A stretch of DNA of 64,000 nt from Streptomyces sp. NBC_00510 (GTDB lineage Bacteria; Actinomycetota; Actinomycetes; Streptomycetales; Streptomycetaceae), in contig CP107851.1 of NCBI GenBank assembly GCA_036013505.1, positions 5,296,001-5,360,000 on the forward strand. Direction: 5' to 3'. The position numbers and the translations under genes were made by a program. Below, piece after piece: positions 8,728 through 17,092 of this stretch (the first letter of the stretch is position 1; every line of letters begins with the position of its first letter). Below the pieces are notes generated by a model that saw only the letters and a list, made by a program, of their open reading frames with translations, was not told the origin of the DNA and ran no database searches.

Positions 8728-10311
8728 TCACGCCGTGATGTCGCGGCGGCGCAGCGCCGCGAGCCCGAGGGCGGCGAGCGCGAGGGCCAGCACGGTGAGC
8801 ACCGCCAGCGGGGTCACGGTGACGTCCGCCGACGGCACCTTCGGCAGGTGCGTGAAGACGGACAGGTCCATCACCCGGGGCGAGAGCCCCAGCGCGGGTC
8901 CGTAGAGCCCGATGGCGAGCGTCAGCGACGCCACCCCCCAGCTCGCCCGTGCCGCCTTCGGTGCCGCGCCGTACAGCAGCAGCGCCACCGCGGCCACGCA
9001 CCAGACCGCGGGCAGCTGCACCAGGCCCGCCCCCGCCAGCCGCCACATCTGGCCGCCTGTGTCACCGGCCGTCGCCCCGTAACCGATTCCCATGGTGAGG
9101 CCGGAGACGGCCATGAGGAGCACGGAACCGGCGAAGGCGAGCAGCGCGTGGCCCGCGGCCCAGCGCACCCGGCCCACGGCCGTGGCGAGGACGGGCTCGG
9201 CGCGGCCGGAGTTCTCCTCGCCCTGGAGCCGGAGCACGGCCTGGACGGCGTAGATCGCGGCGATCATCCCCATCACCCCGGTCATGGAGGCGAGGTAGGA
9301 GTCGACCAGCCCGGAGGCGCCGCCCATGTCACGCATGACGTCGGCGAGCTGCTCGTTGTCCCGGACGAGGTCGGCCGCTCCGTTGGCGAGGCCGCCGAGC
9401 GCGCCGCCGCCCACGGCGAAGCCCGCCGTCCACCCCCACAAGGAGCCGCGCTGCAGCCGCCAGGCCAGGGCCTGGGCGGAACGCAGTCGGGGACCGGCGG
9501 TGGCCGGGCCGGGACGGGACGGCAGCAGGGAGGCGTCGATGTCACGCCGCGCCACCAGGGCGTACGCGACGGCGACGAGACCGGCGGCCCAGGCCGCGAA
9601 CAGGGCGGCCACCCACCAGCGTTCGTCCGCGTAGGGGCGTATGTTCTCGGCCCAGCCCAGCGGCGAGAGCCAGCTCAGGGTGCCGCTGCCGGCGTCGCCG
9701 ACGGCACGTATCAGGAAGGCGAGGCCCAGGACCGCGCCCGCGATGCCCCGCGCCGCACGCGCGCTCTCCGTCAGTTGCGCCGCGACGGCCGCGACCGCGG
9801 CGAAGGAGCATCCCGCGCCGGCGAAGGCGATCCCGAAGGCCATCGCGCCCCGCGCGCCCTGCCCGAGCAGGGCCCCGGTGACGAGCAGTCCGAGGAGCAG
9901 CGAGGCCCCGAAGCCGGTGACCAGGGCGGCGGCCAGCGGCGCCCGTCGGCCGACGGCGCCCGCCCCGACCAGTTCCAGCCGGCCGGCCTCCTCTTCCTCC
10001 CGGGTGTGCCGGACGACCAGCAGCATCGCCATCAGTCCGGCCAGCGCCGCGCCGAAGGCCATCATGCGCCAGGCCGTCAGGCCGCCGATGCTCGTGTCGA
10101 ACACCGGCCCGTACAGGGCGCGCAGCGAGCCGTTGCCCGCCGTGCTCGCCGCGACCCCGGCGCGTTCCGCCGGGGTGTCGTAGAGGCCGTCGAAGGCCGA
10201 GGCGGTGGACGCGACCAGCAGGGCGATCGGCACGACCCACGCCGGGATCATGACGCGGTCCCTGCGCAGCGCGAGCCGGGTGAGCGTGCCCGTCCCGGTG
10301 AGCGCGTTCAT
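8728..10311 (-). CDS. ABC transporter permease, antibiotic-exporter type
   Basis: Polytopic membrane protein of 527 residues with about 12 hydrophobic segments in two similar halves. It resembles the single-chain permeases annotated as exporters of polyketide antibiotics (TetAB/Rv1217c-like type). It starts MNALTGTGTLTRLALRRDR. ATG at 10311 overlaps the stop of the ATPase gene by 4 bases, so the two are translationally coupled. The frame is open further upstream but only as a shadow of the ATPase. With its ATPase partner it probably exports a hydrophobic compound. The divergent MarR/GbsR-type gene is the likely regulator. Confidence 0.88.
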   Translation of the reverse strand: MNALTGTGTLTRLALRRDRVMIPAWVVPIALLVASTASAFDGLYDTPAERAGVAASTAGNGSLRALYGPVFDTSIGGLTAWRMMAFGAALAGLMAMLLVVRHTREEEEAGRLELVGAGAVGRRAPLAAALVTGFGASLLLGLLVTGALLGQGARGAMAFGIAFAGAGCSFAAVAAVAAQLTESARAARGIAGAVLGLAFLIRAVGDAGSGTLSWLSPLGWAENIRPYADERWWVAALFAAWAAGLVAVAYALVARRDIDASLLPSRPGPATAGPRLRSAQALAWRLQRGSLWGWTAGFAVGGGALGGLANGAADLVRDNEQLADVMRDMGGASGLVDSYLASMTGVMGMIAAIYAVQAVLRLQGEENSGRAEPVLATAVGRVRWAAGHALLAFAGSVLLMAVSGLTMGIGYGATAGDTGGQMWRLAGAGLVQLPAVWCVAAVALLLYGAAPKAARASWGVASLTLAIGLYGPALGLSPRVMDLSVFTHLPKVPSADVTVTPLAVLTVLALALAALGLAALRRRDITA

Positions 10312-11249
10312 CGTCGGGCCTCCGCGTCGGCCGCGACGGCGCCGGTGGTGCCGGTGGTGCCGGCCGGGCTGTCTTCGTAGTGCCGCAGGAACAGCTCCTC
10401 CAGCGTGGGCGGCGTGCTCGTCAGGCTGCGCACGCCCGTCTCGCTCAGCTGTTTCAGCACGGCGCCGAGCTTGTCGGTGTCGACCTGGAGCCGGACGTGG
10501 CTGCCGCGCACGTCGAGGTCGTGCACGCCGGGCAGTTGGCCGAGGCCGTTCGGCCGGCCGGCCAGCTCCGCGGTGACCGAGGTGCGGGTGAGGTGCCGCA
10601 GTTCGGTCAGGCTCCCGGTCTCCACCGTGCGCCCGCCCCGGATGATGCTGACCCGGTCGCACAGGGCCTCGACCTCGCTGAGGATGTGACTGGACAGCAG
10701 CACCGTCCGGCCGCGGTCGCGTTCCTCGCGGACGCAGTCCCGGAAGACCTCCTCCATCAGCGGGTCGAGGCCGGAGGTGGGCTCGTCGAGTATCAGCAGG
10801 TCCACGTCGGAGGCGAACGCGGCGACGAGCGCCACCTTCTGCCGGTTGCCCTTGGAGTACGCGCGGCCCTTCTTCGTCGGGTCCAGCTCGAAGCGCTCCA
10901 GCAGTTGCCGCCTGCGTGCCTCGTCCAGCCCGCCGCGCAGCCGCCCCAGCAGGTCGATGACCTCGCCCCCGCTGAGGTTGCGCCAGAGGGTGACGTCACC
11001 CGGGACGTACGCCAGGCGCCGGTGCAGGGTGACGGCGTCGCGCCACGGGTCGCCGCCGAGCAGCTGGGCGGCCCCTCCGTCCGCGCGCAGCAGGCCGAGC
11101 AGGATGCGGATGGTGGTGGACTTGCCGGCGCCGTTGGGCCCCAGGAAGCCGTGCACCTCACCCTTCTCGACGGTCAGGTCGAGGCCGTCCAGTGCGTGCG
11201 TGCGGCCGAAGGACCTGTGCAGTCCGGCCACACTGATTGCCTTCGTCAT
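10308..11249 (-). CDS. ABC transporter ATP-binding protein, drug-export type
   Basis: Cytoplasmic ATPase subunit, 313 residues. Walker A GPNGAGKST lies near residue 38, the Q-loop region at LAYVPGDVTLWRNLSGGE, a degenerate signature YSKGNRQKVAL instead of LSGGQ (common in DrrA/CcmA-type exporters), Walker B LLILDEPTSGLDPL and the switch His in LSSHILSEVEAL. About 100 C-terminal residues follow, as in DrrA-like subunits. It is the first gene of a two-gene operon with the permease (4-base overlap). Its start lies 71 bases from the divergent regulator, with palindromes in the gap. Confidence 0.93.
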   Translation of the reverse strand: MTKAISVAGLHRSFGRTHALDGLDLTVEKGEVHGFLGPNGAGKSTTIRILLGLLRADGGAAQLLGGDPWRDAVTLHRRLAYVPGDVTLWRNLSGGEVIDLLGRLRGGLDEARRRQLLERFELDPTKKGRAYSKGNRQKVALVAAFASDVDLLILDEPTSGLDPLMEEVFRDCVREERDRGRTVLLSSHILSEVEALCDRVSIIRGGRTVETGSLTELRHLTRTSVTAELAGRPNGLGQLPGVHDLDVRGSHVRLQVDTDKLGAVLKQLSETGVRSLTSTPPTLEELFLRHYEDSPAGTTGTTGAVAADAEARR

Positions 11250-11269
11250 GATTCTGAACGTACAGTAGA

Positions 11270-11285
11270 TTCACAAATTTGTGAA
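11270..11285. promoter_or_regulatory. 16-bp perfect palindrome, candidate operator
   Basis: TTCACAAATTTGTGAA is perfectly self-complementary and AT-rich in a GC-rich genome. It lies midway between the divergent ABC ATPase start (11249) and the regulator start (11321). Position and symmetry fit a dimeric winged-helix repressor controlling both genes. A second, imperfect palindrome is at 11292-11307. Confidence 0.7.
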
Positions 11286-11291
11286 GTTAAG

Positions 11292-11307
11292 GAAGTGTAT
11301 AAACTTC
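11292..11307. promoter_or_regulatory. Imperfect 16-bp palindrome, second candidate operator half
   Basis: GAAGTGTATAAACTTC is symmetric except for one base pair. It lies 6 bases beyond the perfect palindrome, on the regulator side, and just upstream of its ribosome site (AGGAGG). Confidence 0.45.
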
Positions 11308-11320
11308 GGGACAGGAGGCG

Positions 11321-11812
11321 ATGGCGGTGGCTGAAGAGTCCTTGGAGCCGATGACGTTCGTCGAGCGCTTCGCGGCGGAGCTCGTCGAGGCGGGCATGCA
11401 GCGCATGGCGGCGCGGGTGTTCGCCGCGCTCCTCGCCTCGGAGACCGGCGTGCTGAGCGCCGCCGAGCTGTCCGGACGGCTCCAGGCCAGCCCGGCCGCC
11501 GTGTCCGGCGCGGTCCGCTACCTGGCGCAGGTCGGCATGCTCACCCGCGAGCGGGAGCCGGGCTCACGGCGGGAGCGCTACCGGGTGCACAGCGACCAGT
11601 GGTACGAGACCTTCACCCGCCGCGACCAGGTCCTCGCCCGCTGGGAGAACACCCTGCGGTCCGGCATGGACGCCCTCGGCCCGGACACCGCCGCCGGACA
11701 GCGGCTCGCGGAGACCGCGGCCTTCTTCGACTTCCTGCAGAAGGAACTGGTGGACATGATGGACCGCTGGCGCGACCGCAAGGCGGAGCTGCGCGAACAG
11801 GGCGTCCTGTGA
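11321..11812 (+). CDS. MarR/GbsR-family transcriptional regulator
   Basis: 163-residue winged-helix protein. After a short N-terminal helix (FVERFAAELVEAGMQRMAARVFAALL) comes the helix-turn-helix SAAELSGRLQASPAAVSGAVRYL, then the wing LTREREPGSRRERYRV, and a long C-terminal helical region for dimerisation. This layout matches GbsR/MarR-like regulators often found beside ABC exporters. AGGAGG precedes ATG 11321. It is divergent from the exporter and two palindromes lie in the gap, so autoregulation and control of the exporter are likely (inference). Confidence 0.88.
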   Translation: MAVAEESLEPMTFVERFAAELVEAGMQRMAARVFAALLASETGVLSAAELSGRLQASPAAVSGAVRYLAQVGMLTREREPGSRRERYRVHSDQWYETFTRRDQVLARWENTLRSGMDALGPDTAAGQRLAETAAFFDFLQKELVDMMDRWRDRKAELREQGVL

Positions 11813-11816
11813 CCCT

Positions 11817-12641
11817 CTAGTAGGCGGACCGCGGGACCGTCAGCCGCCAGGCCGCGGGCATCACCGTCCAGGTGCGGCGCCGGACCGGGCCGGCCGGCGC
11901 GGTGTCGGCCGTGTAGCGGAAGTCCCGTCCGGAGACGGTGACGCTCCGGGCGTGCACCGGCCCCGCGGGCGCCCCGCCCTCCCTGCGGACCAGCACTTCG
12001 GCGAGGCCGGGCACCGCCGTGGAGACCGACACCTCCTCGACGCAGTCGTCCAGGTCGGCCAGGACCACCCCGTCCGCCTCGATCCGCAGCCGCTGCCCGC
12101 CGCGCATCCCCAGCCCCAGGTGCGCGGTGTGGCCGTTCAGGCTCAGTGTGCGGGCCAGCGAGCGGGCCCGGCGCTCCACCGGCGTCCACCAGGCGGGTGC
12201 CGCCGAGCCGATGCGCAGCGCGCCCAGCACGATGCCGCCGCTGTCGTCGAGCAGCAGGTCGAGCTCGCGCTCCGCCCCGTCCAGCACCGCGCGCGCCGCG
12301 CTCACCGCACCGCCCGGTACGCCGAGCGCCCGCGCCAGGCCGGTCCGCCGCCCCACCGGCACCAGACCGACGACCGCCTCGCCCAGTCCCCGGGCCGAGT
12401 GCAGCGCCCGTACCGTGCGCAGCAGCGCCGCATCGTCACCCACGACCACCGGGCGCCGCCGGCCCCGGTGCTCCAGCACCCGGACGGCCTCCTCCTCGGA
12501 CTCCGGAAGGGCGATCTTGACGGAGGGGGCTCCCCCGCACAGCACGTCCTTCGCGATGCGTACGGATTCGCCGTCCATGACGCGGGCAGCGGGGTCGATG
12601 ACCACGAGCAGGGGCTGCCCGGACGGTCGCTGAGCCGACAC
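11817..12641 (-). CDS. Diacylglycerol kinase-like (NAD kinase/DgkA superfamily) protein
   Basis: 274 residues, weakly resembling the catalytic domain of diacylglycerol/sphingosine kinases: LLVVIDPAARVMDGESVR at the start, VVVGDDAALLRTVRALH as the nucleotide region, then VGLVPVGRRTGLARALGVP in place of the usual GTGNDFAR-like stretch. The glycine-rich GGDGT motif is not intact, so activity on a lipid is uncertain. It points away from purA, 152 bases from its start, and converges on the MarR-type gene, with only 4 bases between the stop codons. Family by resemblance, substrate unknown. Confidence 0.7.
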   Translation of the reverse strand: MSAQRPSGQPLLVVIDPAARVMDGESVRIAKDVLCGGAPSVKIALPESEEEAVRVLEHRGRRRPVVVGDDAALLRTVRALHSARGLGEAVVGLVPVGRRTGLARALGVPGGAVSAARAVLDGAERELDLLLDDSGGIVLGALRIGSAAPAWWTPVERRARSLARTLSLNGHTAHLGLGMRGGQRLRIEADGVVLADLDDCVEEVSVSTAVPGLAEVLVRREGGAPAGPVHARSVTVSGRDFRYTADTAPAGPVRRRTWTVMPAAWRLTVPRSAY

Positions 12642-12674
12642 CTTGGTCCTTCCTCAGGTAACATCTCGGTGCAA

Positions 12675-12707
12675 GAGCCCCTTGCGCTGCCTTGCGCCAG
12701 GGGCTTC
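12675..12707 (+). other. Inverted repeat in the purA leader region
   Basis: Arms around AGCCCCTTGCGC and GCGCCAGGGGCT can form a stem with one small bulge and a TGCCTT loop, about 85-115 bases before the purA start. It could be a leader hairpin (attenuator-like) or a terminator for antisense traffic. No T-run follows. Confidence 0.35.
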
Positions 12708-12793
12708 GTCTATTTCCGGGGCACCGGTCCGACGGCTCTCCCCGCCATGGGGAGCCACGTTGGACATGCCCCGCCCGGAAGGGGTGTACGCCT

Positions 12794-14077
12794 GTGCCCG
12801 CACTTGTGCTGCTCGGTGCTCAGTGGGGTGATGAGGGCAAGGGAAAGGCCACCGACCTGCTCGGTGGCTCCGTGGACTACGTGGTGCGCTACCAGGGCGG
12901 CAACAACGCCGGCCACACGGTCGTCGTCGGCGACCAGAAGTATGCGCTCCACCTCCTGCCTTCCGGGATCCTGTCACCGGGGTGCACCCCGGTCATCGGC
13001 AACGGAGTCGTCGTCGACCCGGCGGTCCTGCTCTCCGAGCTGAGCGGGCTGAACGAGCGCGGGGTCGATACGTCCAAGCTCCTCATCAGCGGTAACGCGC
13101 ACCTGATCACGCCGTACCACCAGACGCTCGACAAGGTGACGGAACGCTTCCTCGGCAAGCGCAAGATCGGCACCACCGGCCGCGGCATCGGCCCCGCCTA
13201 CGCCGACAAGATCAACCGCGTGGGCATCCGGGTCCAGGACCTCTTCGACGAGTCGATCCTCCGTCAGAAGGCCGAGGCGGCGCTCCACGACAAGAACCAG
13301 GTCCTGATCAAGATCTTCAACCGCCGTGCCATCAGCATCGACCAGGTCGTCGAGGAGTACCTGGGCTACGCGGAGCAGATCAAGGACTACGTCGCGGACA
13401 CGACGCTGGTCCTCAACACCGCGCTCGACGAGGGCAAGGTCGTCCTCCTCGAGGGCGGTCAGGGCACCCTGCTGGACGTCGACCACGGCACTTACCCCTT
13501 CGTGACCTCGTCCAACCCGACGGCCGGCGGCGCCTGCACCGGTTCCGGCATCGGCCCCACCAAGATCAACCGGGTGATCGGCATCCTCAAGGCCTACACC
13601 ACCCGCGTGGGCGCCGGCCCGTTCCCGACCGAGCTGTTCGACGCCGACGGTGAGGCGCTGCGCCGCATCGGCGGCGAGCGCGGCGTCACCACGGGCCGGG
13701 ACCGTCGCTGCGGCTGGTTCGACGCGGTGATCGCCCGCTACGCGACCCGGGTCAACGGCCTCACCGACTTCTTCCTCACCAAGCTCGACGTGCTCACCGG
13801 CTGGGAGCAGATCCCGGTCTGCGTCGCCTACGAGATCGACGGCAGGCGCGTCGAGGAACTGCCGTACAGCCAGACGGACTTCCACCACGCCAAGCCGGTC
13901 TACGAGACCCTGCCCGGGTGGAGCGAGGACATCAGCAAGGCGAAGACCTTCGCCGACCTGCCGAAGAACGCCCAGGCGTACGTCAAGGCGCTGGAGGAGA
14001 TGTCCGGCGCCCCGATCTCGGCCATCGGCGTCGGCCCCGGCCGCACCGAGACCATCGAGATCAACTCGTTCCTCTGA
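12794..14077 (+). CDS. purA: Adenylosuccinate synthetase
   Basis: GTP-dependent enzyme joining IMP and aspartate, the first step from IMP to AMP. 427 residues, the usual size. Seen: the P-loop GDEGKGK at residues 12-18 with the catalytic Asp, GGNNAGHTVVVG with the catalytic His, TTGRGIGPAYADKI, the IMP-binding EGGQGTLLDVDHGTYPFVTS and the C-terminal GVTTGRDRRCGW. GTG 12794 gives the classic N-terminus PALVLLGAQWGDEG; longer in-frame readings carry no similarity. It has its own upstream region divergent from the kinase-like gene. Confidence 0.97.
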   Translation: MPALVLLGAQWGDEGKGKATDLLGGSVDYVVRYQGGNNAGHTVVVGDQKYALHLLPSGILSPGCTPVIGNGVVVDPAVLLSELSGLNERGVDTSKLLISGNAHLITPYHQTLDKVTERFLGKRKIGTTGRGIGPAYADKINRVGIRVQDLFDESILRQKAEAALHDKNQVLIKIFNRRAISIDQVVEEYLGYAEQIKDYVADTTLVLNTALDEGKVVLLEGGQGTLLDVDHGTYPFVTSSNPTAGGACTGSGIGPTKINRVIGILKAYTTRVGAGPFPTELFDADGEALRRIGGERGVTTGRDRRCGWFDAVIARYATRVNGLTDFFLTKLDVLTGWEQIPVCVAYEIDGRRVEELPYSQTDFHHAKPVYETLPGWSEDISKAKTFADLPKNAQAYVKALEEMSGAPISAIGVGPGRTETIEINSFL

Positions 14078-14165
14078 GTGACGGCGGCGCGCGGGCCCTA
14101 CAACCTGTCGGCGCGCGCGCCCACCGTCATACAGGGTGCCAATGTCGTGCGCCCGGGCCGTTCCT

Positions 14166-14171
14166 TAGCCT
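14166..14171 (+). promoter_or_regulatory. -10 hexamer of a likely leaderless promoter (aminotransferase)
   Basis: TAGCCT, 6 bases before the ATG at 14178. No ribosome site intervenes. Confidence 0.55.
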
Positions 14172-14177
14172 GGGCGC

Positions 14178-15536
14178 ATGACCCCTCCTTTCGCCGACCC
14201 CGGGACCGGCGCCGCCGTCAAGGCCGCCGACCGCGCCCACGTCTTCCACTCCTGGTCCGCGCAAGGCCTGATCGACCCGCTGCCGGTCGCCGGGGCCGAG
14301 GGCGCGTACTTCTGGGACTACGACGGCAACCGCTACCTGGACTTCACCAGCGGCCTGGTGTTCACCAACATCGGTTACCAGCACCCCACGGTCGTCGCCG
14401 CCATCCAGGAGCAGGCCGCCAAGCTCGTCACCTTCGCGCCCGCCTTCGCCGTGGAGCCGCGCTCCGAGGCCGCCCGGCTGATCGCCGAGCGCACGCCCGG
14501 CGACCTGAACAAGATCTTCTTCACCAACGGCGGCGCCGAGGCCGTCGAGAACGCGGTACGGCTCGCCCGGCTGCACACCGGCCGCCCCAAGGTGCTGTCC
14601 GCGTACCGCTCGTACCATGGCGCCACCTCGGCCGCGATCAACCTGACCGGCGACCCGCGCCGCTGGCCCTCCGACAACGGTTCGGCCGGCGTCGTCCACT
14701 TCTGGGCGCCGTTCCTCTACCGTTCGCCGTTCCACTCGGAGACCGAGGAGCAGGAGCGCGACCGCGCGCTGCAGCACCTCGAGGACACCATCGTCTTCGA
14801 GGGCCCGCAGACGGTCGCGGCGATCGTCCTGGAGACGGTGCCCGGCACGGCGGGCATCATGGTGCCGCCGCCCGGCTACCTCGCCGGGGTGCGCGAGATC
14901 TGCGACCGGTACGGGATCGTCTTCGTCCTCGACGAGGTCATGGCCGGCTTCGGCCGCACCGGCAGCTGGTTCGCCGCCGACCGGTTCGACGTCACCCCTG
15001 ACCTGCTCACCTTCGCCAAGGGCGTCAACTCCGGCTACGTGCCGCTCGGCGGTGTCGCGATCAGCGAGGAGATCGCCGCGACCTTCGCCACCCGCCCCTA
15101 CCCCGGCGGCCTCACCTACTCCGGCCACCCGCTGGCCTGCGCCGCCGCCGTCGCCACGATCCAGGTGATGGAGGACGAGGGCGTCGTCGCGCACGCCGCC
15201 GCGCTCGGCGAGAACGTGCTCGGTCCGGGCCTGCGGGAGCTCGCCGAGCGCCACCCGTCGGTGGGCGAGGTGCGGGGCCTGGGCGCCTTCTGGGCGCTGG
15301 AGCTGGTGCGCGACCGGGAGACCCGCGAGCCGCTCGTCCCCTACAACGCGGCGGGCGAGGCCAACGCCCCCATGGCGGCCTTCGCGGCGGCCTGCAAGAA
15401 GAGCGGCCTGTGGCCGTTCGTCAACATGAACCGCACCCATGTGGTGCCGGCCTGCAACATCACCGAGGCCGAGGCCAAGGAGGGCCTGGCACTCCTCGAC
15501 GCGGCGCTGTCCGTCGCCGACGAGCACACGCGCTGA
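14178..15536 (+). CDS. Class III aminotransferase
   Basis: PLP enzyme of 452 residues in the omega-amino-acid/pyruvate transaminase group. Seen: the N-terminal DGNRYLDFTSGLVFTNIGYQ, FFTNGGAEAVENAVRLAR, SYHGATSAAINLTGDPRRW, the cofactor Asp in FVLDEVMAGFGRTG and the Schiff-base Lys281 in TFAKGVNSGYVPLGG. The amino donor cannot be told from the sequence; taurine, putrescine, beta-alanine and GABA enzymes share these motifs. A FadR-type GntR gene lies directly downstream, separated by palindromes, and may regulate this gene or itself. A -10 hexamer sits 6 bases before the ATG. Confidence 0.92.
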   Translation: MTPPFADPGTGAAVKAADRAHVFHSWSAQGLIDPLPVAGAEGAYFWDYDGNRYLDFTSGLVFTNIGYQHPTVVAAIQEQAAKLVTFAPAFAVEPRSEAARLIAERTPGDLNKIFFTNGGAEAVENAVRLARLHTGRPKVLSAYRSYHGATSAAINLTGDPRRWPSDNGSAGVVHFWAPFLYRSPFHSETEEQERDRALQHLEDTIVFEGPQTVAAIVLETVPGTAGIMVPPPGYLAGVREICDRYGIVFVLDEVMAGFGRTGSWFAADRFDVTPDLLTFAKGVNSGYVPLGGVAISEEIAATFATRPYPGGLTYSGHPLACAAAVATIQVMEDEGVVAHAAALGENVLGPGLRELAERHPSVGEVRGLGAFWALELVRDRETREPLVPYNAAGEANAPMAAFAAACKKSGLWPFVNMNRTHVVPACNITEAEAKEGLALLDAALSVADEHTR

Positions 15537-15560
15537 GCGCGCCCGGGGCGTGTCCGCGGA

Positions 15561-15599
15561 CCGTGGGTGGTCCGCACCACAGGTGTGGACCACCCGCGG
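15561..15599. terminator. Long inverted repeat between aminotransferase and GntR gene
   Basis: Core arms 15565-15578 and 15582-15595 match at 13 of 14 positions around a 3-base ACA loop, and three further pairs extend it. It starts 24 bases after the aminotransferase stop. A terminator is the simplest reading. An operator for the GntR regulator is the alternative. Confidence 0.55.
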
Positions 15600-15613
15600 C
15601 CCGGCCTCGCATA

Positions 15614-15648
15614 AGGTGTGGCGGAGCCGTAAGCGCACCGCCACATCT
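15614..15648. promoter_or_regulatory. Inverted repeat upstream of the GntR gene, candidate operator
   Basis: Arms AGGTGTGGCGG (15614-15624) and CCGCCACATCT (15638-15648) match at 10 of 11 positions, 13 bases apart, ending 16 bases before the start of the GntR gene. The place fits an autoregulatory site, although FadR-type proteins often use shorter palindromes. Confidence 0.45.
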
Positions 15649-15664
15649 GTAGGGAGGCACCGGC

Positions 15665-16351
15665 ATGCCGGAAGGCCCAGCGGGCGGACCCGTCCGACGG
15701 AGCAGTCTGCGGCAGCAGATAGCCGACGCGCTCCGCGACGAGGTGCTCACCGGGCGCATGACGGCCGGGCGGCACTTCACGGTCAAGGAGATCGCGGAGC
15801 TGTACGGCGTGTCCGCCACCCCGGTCCGCGAGGCCCTGGTGGACCTGGCGGCGCAGGGGCTGCTCGACGTCGAGCACCACCGCGGCTTCCAGGTGCGGCG
15901 CTTCACGGACGCCGAGTTCCGCTCCATGGTCGAGGCGCGCACCCTCGTCGTCGAGGGGATCTTCCGCCGCATCGCCGCGCGCGGCATGCGCGAGGTCGAC
16001 CCCATGGAGCTGGCCTCCGTACGGCGCCGGGCCGAGGCCGCGGCGCGTGCCTCCCGGGCCGGCGAGCTGGACGTCCTCATCGGTTACGACATCCGCTTCT
16101 GGCGCGAGCTGACGGCGCTGGCCGGGAACGCCCACGTCGGGGAGTTCCTCGACCGGATCCGCACCCAGACCTGGGTGTACGCGGTGCCCTTCCTGCGCGG
16201 CCGGCCGGACCTGGAGGGCCTGTGCTGGTCCGACCACGTCGCCCTGGTCACCGCGATCGAGAAGCGGGACACGGAGACGGCCCAGCGCGTCGTCGAGGAG
16301 TTCAACGACCACTCCCTCGCGCTCATGCGGCGACTGGCCGCGGGCCGGTAG
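15665..16351 (+). CDS. GntR-family regulator, FadR (FCD) subfamily
   Basis: 228-residue DNA-binding protein. The winged helix spans ~12-75: QQIADALRDEVLTGRM, FTVKEIAELYGVSATPVREAL and the wing GLLDVEHHRGFQVRRF. The FCD ligand domain follows with a metal-binding pattern including the Asp of GYDIRFWREL and His residues in GNAHVGEFL and SDHVALVTAI. FCD proteins usually sense small organic acids. GGGAGG precedes ATG 15665. Its place after the aminotransferase suggests local control (inference). Confidence 0.93.
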   Translation: MPEGPAGGPVRRSSLRQQIADALRDEVLTGRMTAGRHFTVKEIAELYGVSATPVREALVDLAAQGLLDVEHHRGFQVRRFTDAEFRSMVEARTLVVEGIFRRIAARGMREVDPMELASVRRRAEAAARASRAGELDVLIGYDIRFWRELTALAGNAHVGEFLDRIRTQTWVYAVPFLRGRPDLEGLCWSDHVALVTAIEKRDTETAQRVVEEFNDHSLALMRRLAAGR

Positions 16352-16368
16352 GAACGGCCGCCGCCCAC

Positions 16369-16374
16369 TACGCT
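16369..16374 (+). promoter_or_regulatory. Possible -10 hexamer upstream of the 16409 gene
   Basis: TACGCT, 34 bases before the GTG start. A GGAAGGA-like site follows at about 16390, so this transcript would have a leader. Confidence 0.35.
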
Positions 16375-16408
16375 GGTCCGACCACGCACGGAAGGACTTG
16401 GAGCGCCT

Positions 16409-17062
16409 GTGGCCTGCGACTTGTGGCTGGTTCCCCTGGTGGACGTGCTCTGCCACAGCCCCGACAACCCGTTCGCCGAGGAGATCGCCCGCTATGACAA
16501 GGCGTTGAGCGACGCCGGTCTCCCGCCGGTGCCCGTCTACTCCTACATGCCGGGCCTGTCCGGCGACGTGGCCCCGGTCGCGGGCTTCGACTACGACGCG
16601 CTGCACTTCCTGCGCCGCGCGTACCTGCTCCACATCCAGGGCCTCGCGGTCACCCCGGTCGACGAACTCGGGGGTGACTACGAGCAGTTGCTGGAGATGT
16701 TCGAGACCACCGCCCAGCAGTCGCACCTCGTCTGGCACTACGACCACGCGGGCGGCTACGTCCCCCTCGACTTCCCCCATCCGCTGGTCAACGACGAACT
16801 CCTCGATGCCGGCGGCCCCCTGGGTTCCGCCCACGGGCTGCTGCGCGAGCTCGAGTTCGTCGGCCCGGTGATCGGCATCGACCCGCACAACCCGCCGCCC
16901 GCCCCGGCGCCGCCGGCCGGTCCCACCGAGCTGGAGGAGCCGGCGGCCCCGCCGGAGCACCACGACGGCAGCCCCTTCGCGCGGGAGCGCCACGTGTGGC
17001 TGGGGCTGCACGCGGCGGCGACGCGTGCGCTGGGGCAGGGCTCGATGATCGTCTTCAGTTAG
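16409..17062 (+). CDS. Conserved hypothetical protein
   Basis: 217 residues, soluble, acidic, Tyr/His-rich. I recall no named family. Visible features: N-terminal LWLVPLVDVLCHSPDNPFAEEIARYDKAL, a middle HLVWHYDHAGGYVPLDFPHPLVND, and a Pro-rich linker (residues ~155-180) before a short conserved tail ERHVWLGLHAAATRALGQGS. No signal peptide or membrane segment. The GTG at 16409 is the only sensible start. It is convergent with the next gene. Confidence 0.75.
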   Translation: MACDLWLVPLVDVLCHSPDNPFAEEIARYDKALSDAGLPPVPVYSYMPGLSGDVAPVAGFDYDALHFLRRAYLLHIQGLAVTPVDELGGDYEQLLEMFETTAQQSHLVWHYDHAGGYVPLDFPHPLVNDELLDAGGPLGSAHGLLRELEFVGPVIGIDPHNPPPAPAPPAGPTELEEPAAPPEHHDGSPFARERHVWLGLHAAATRALGQGSMIVFS

Positions 17063-17092
17063 CACCGGGCGCGGGCGCCCCCCCGGCGGCGG

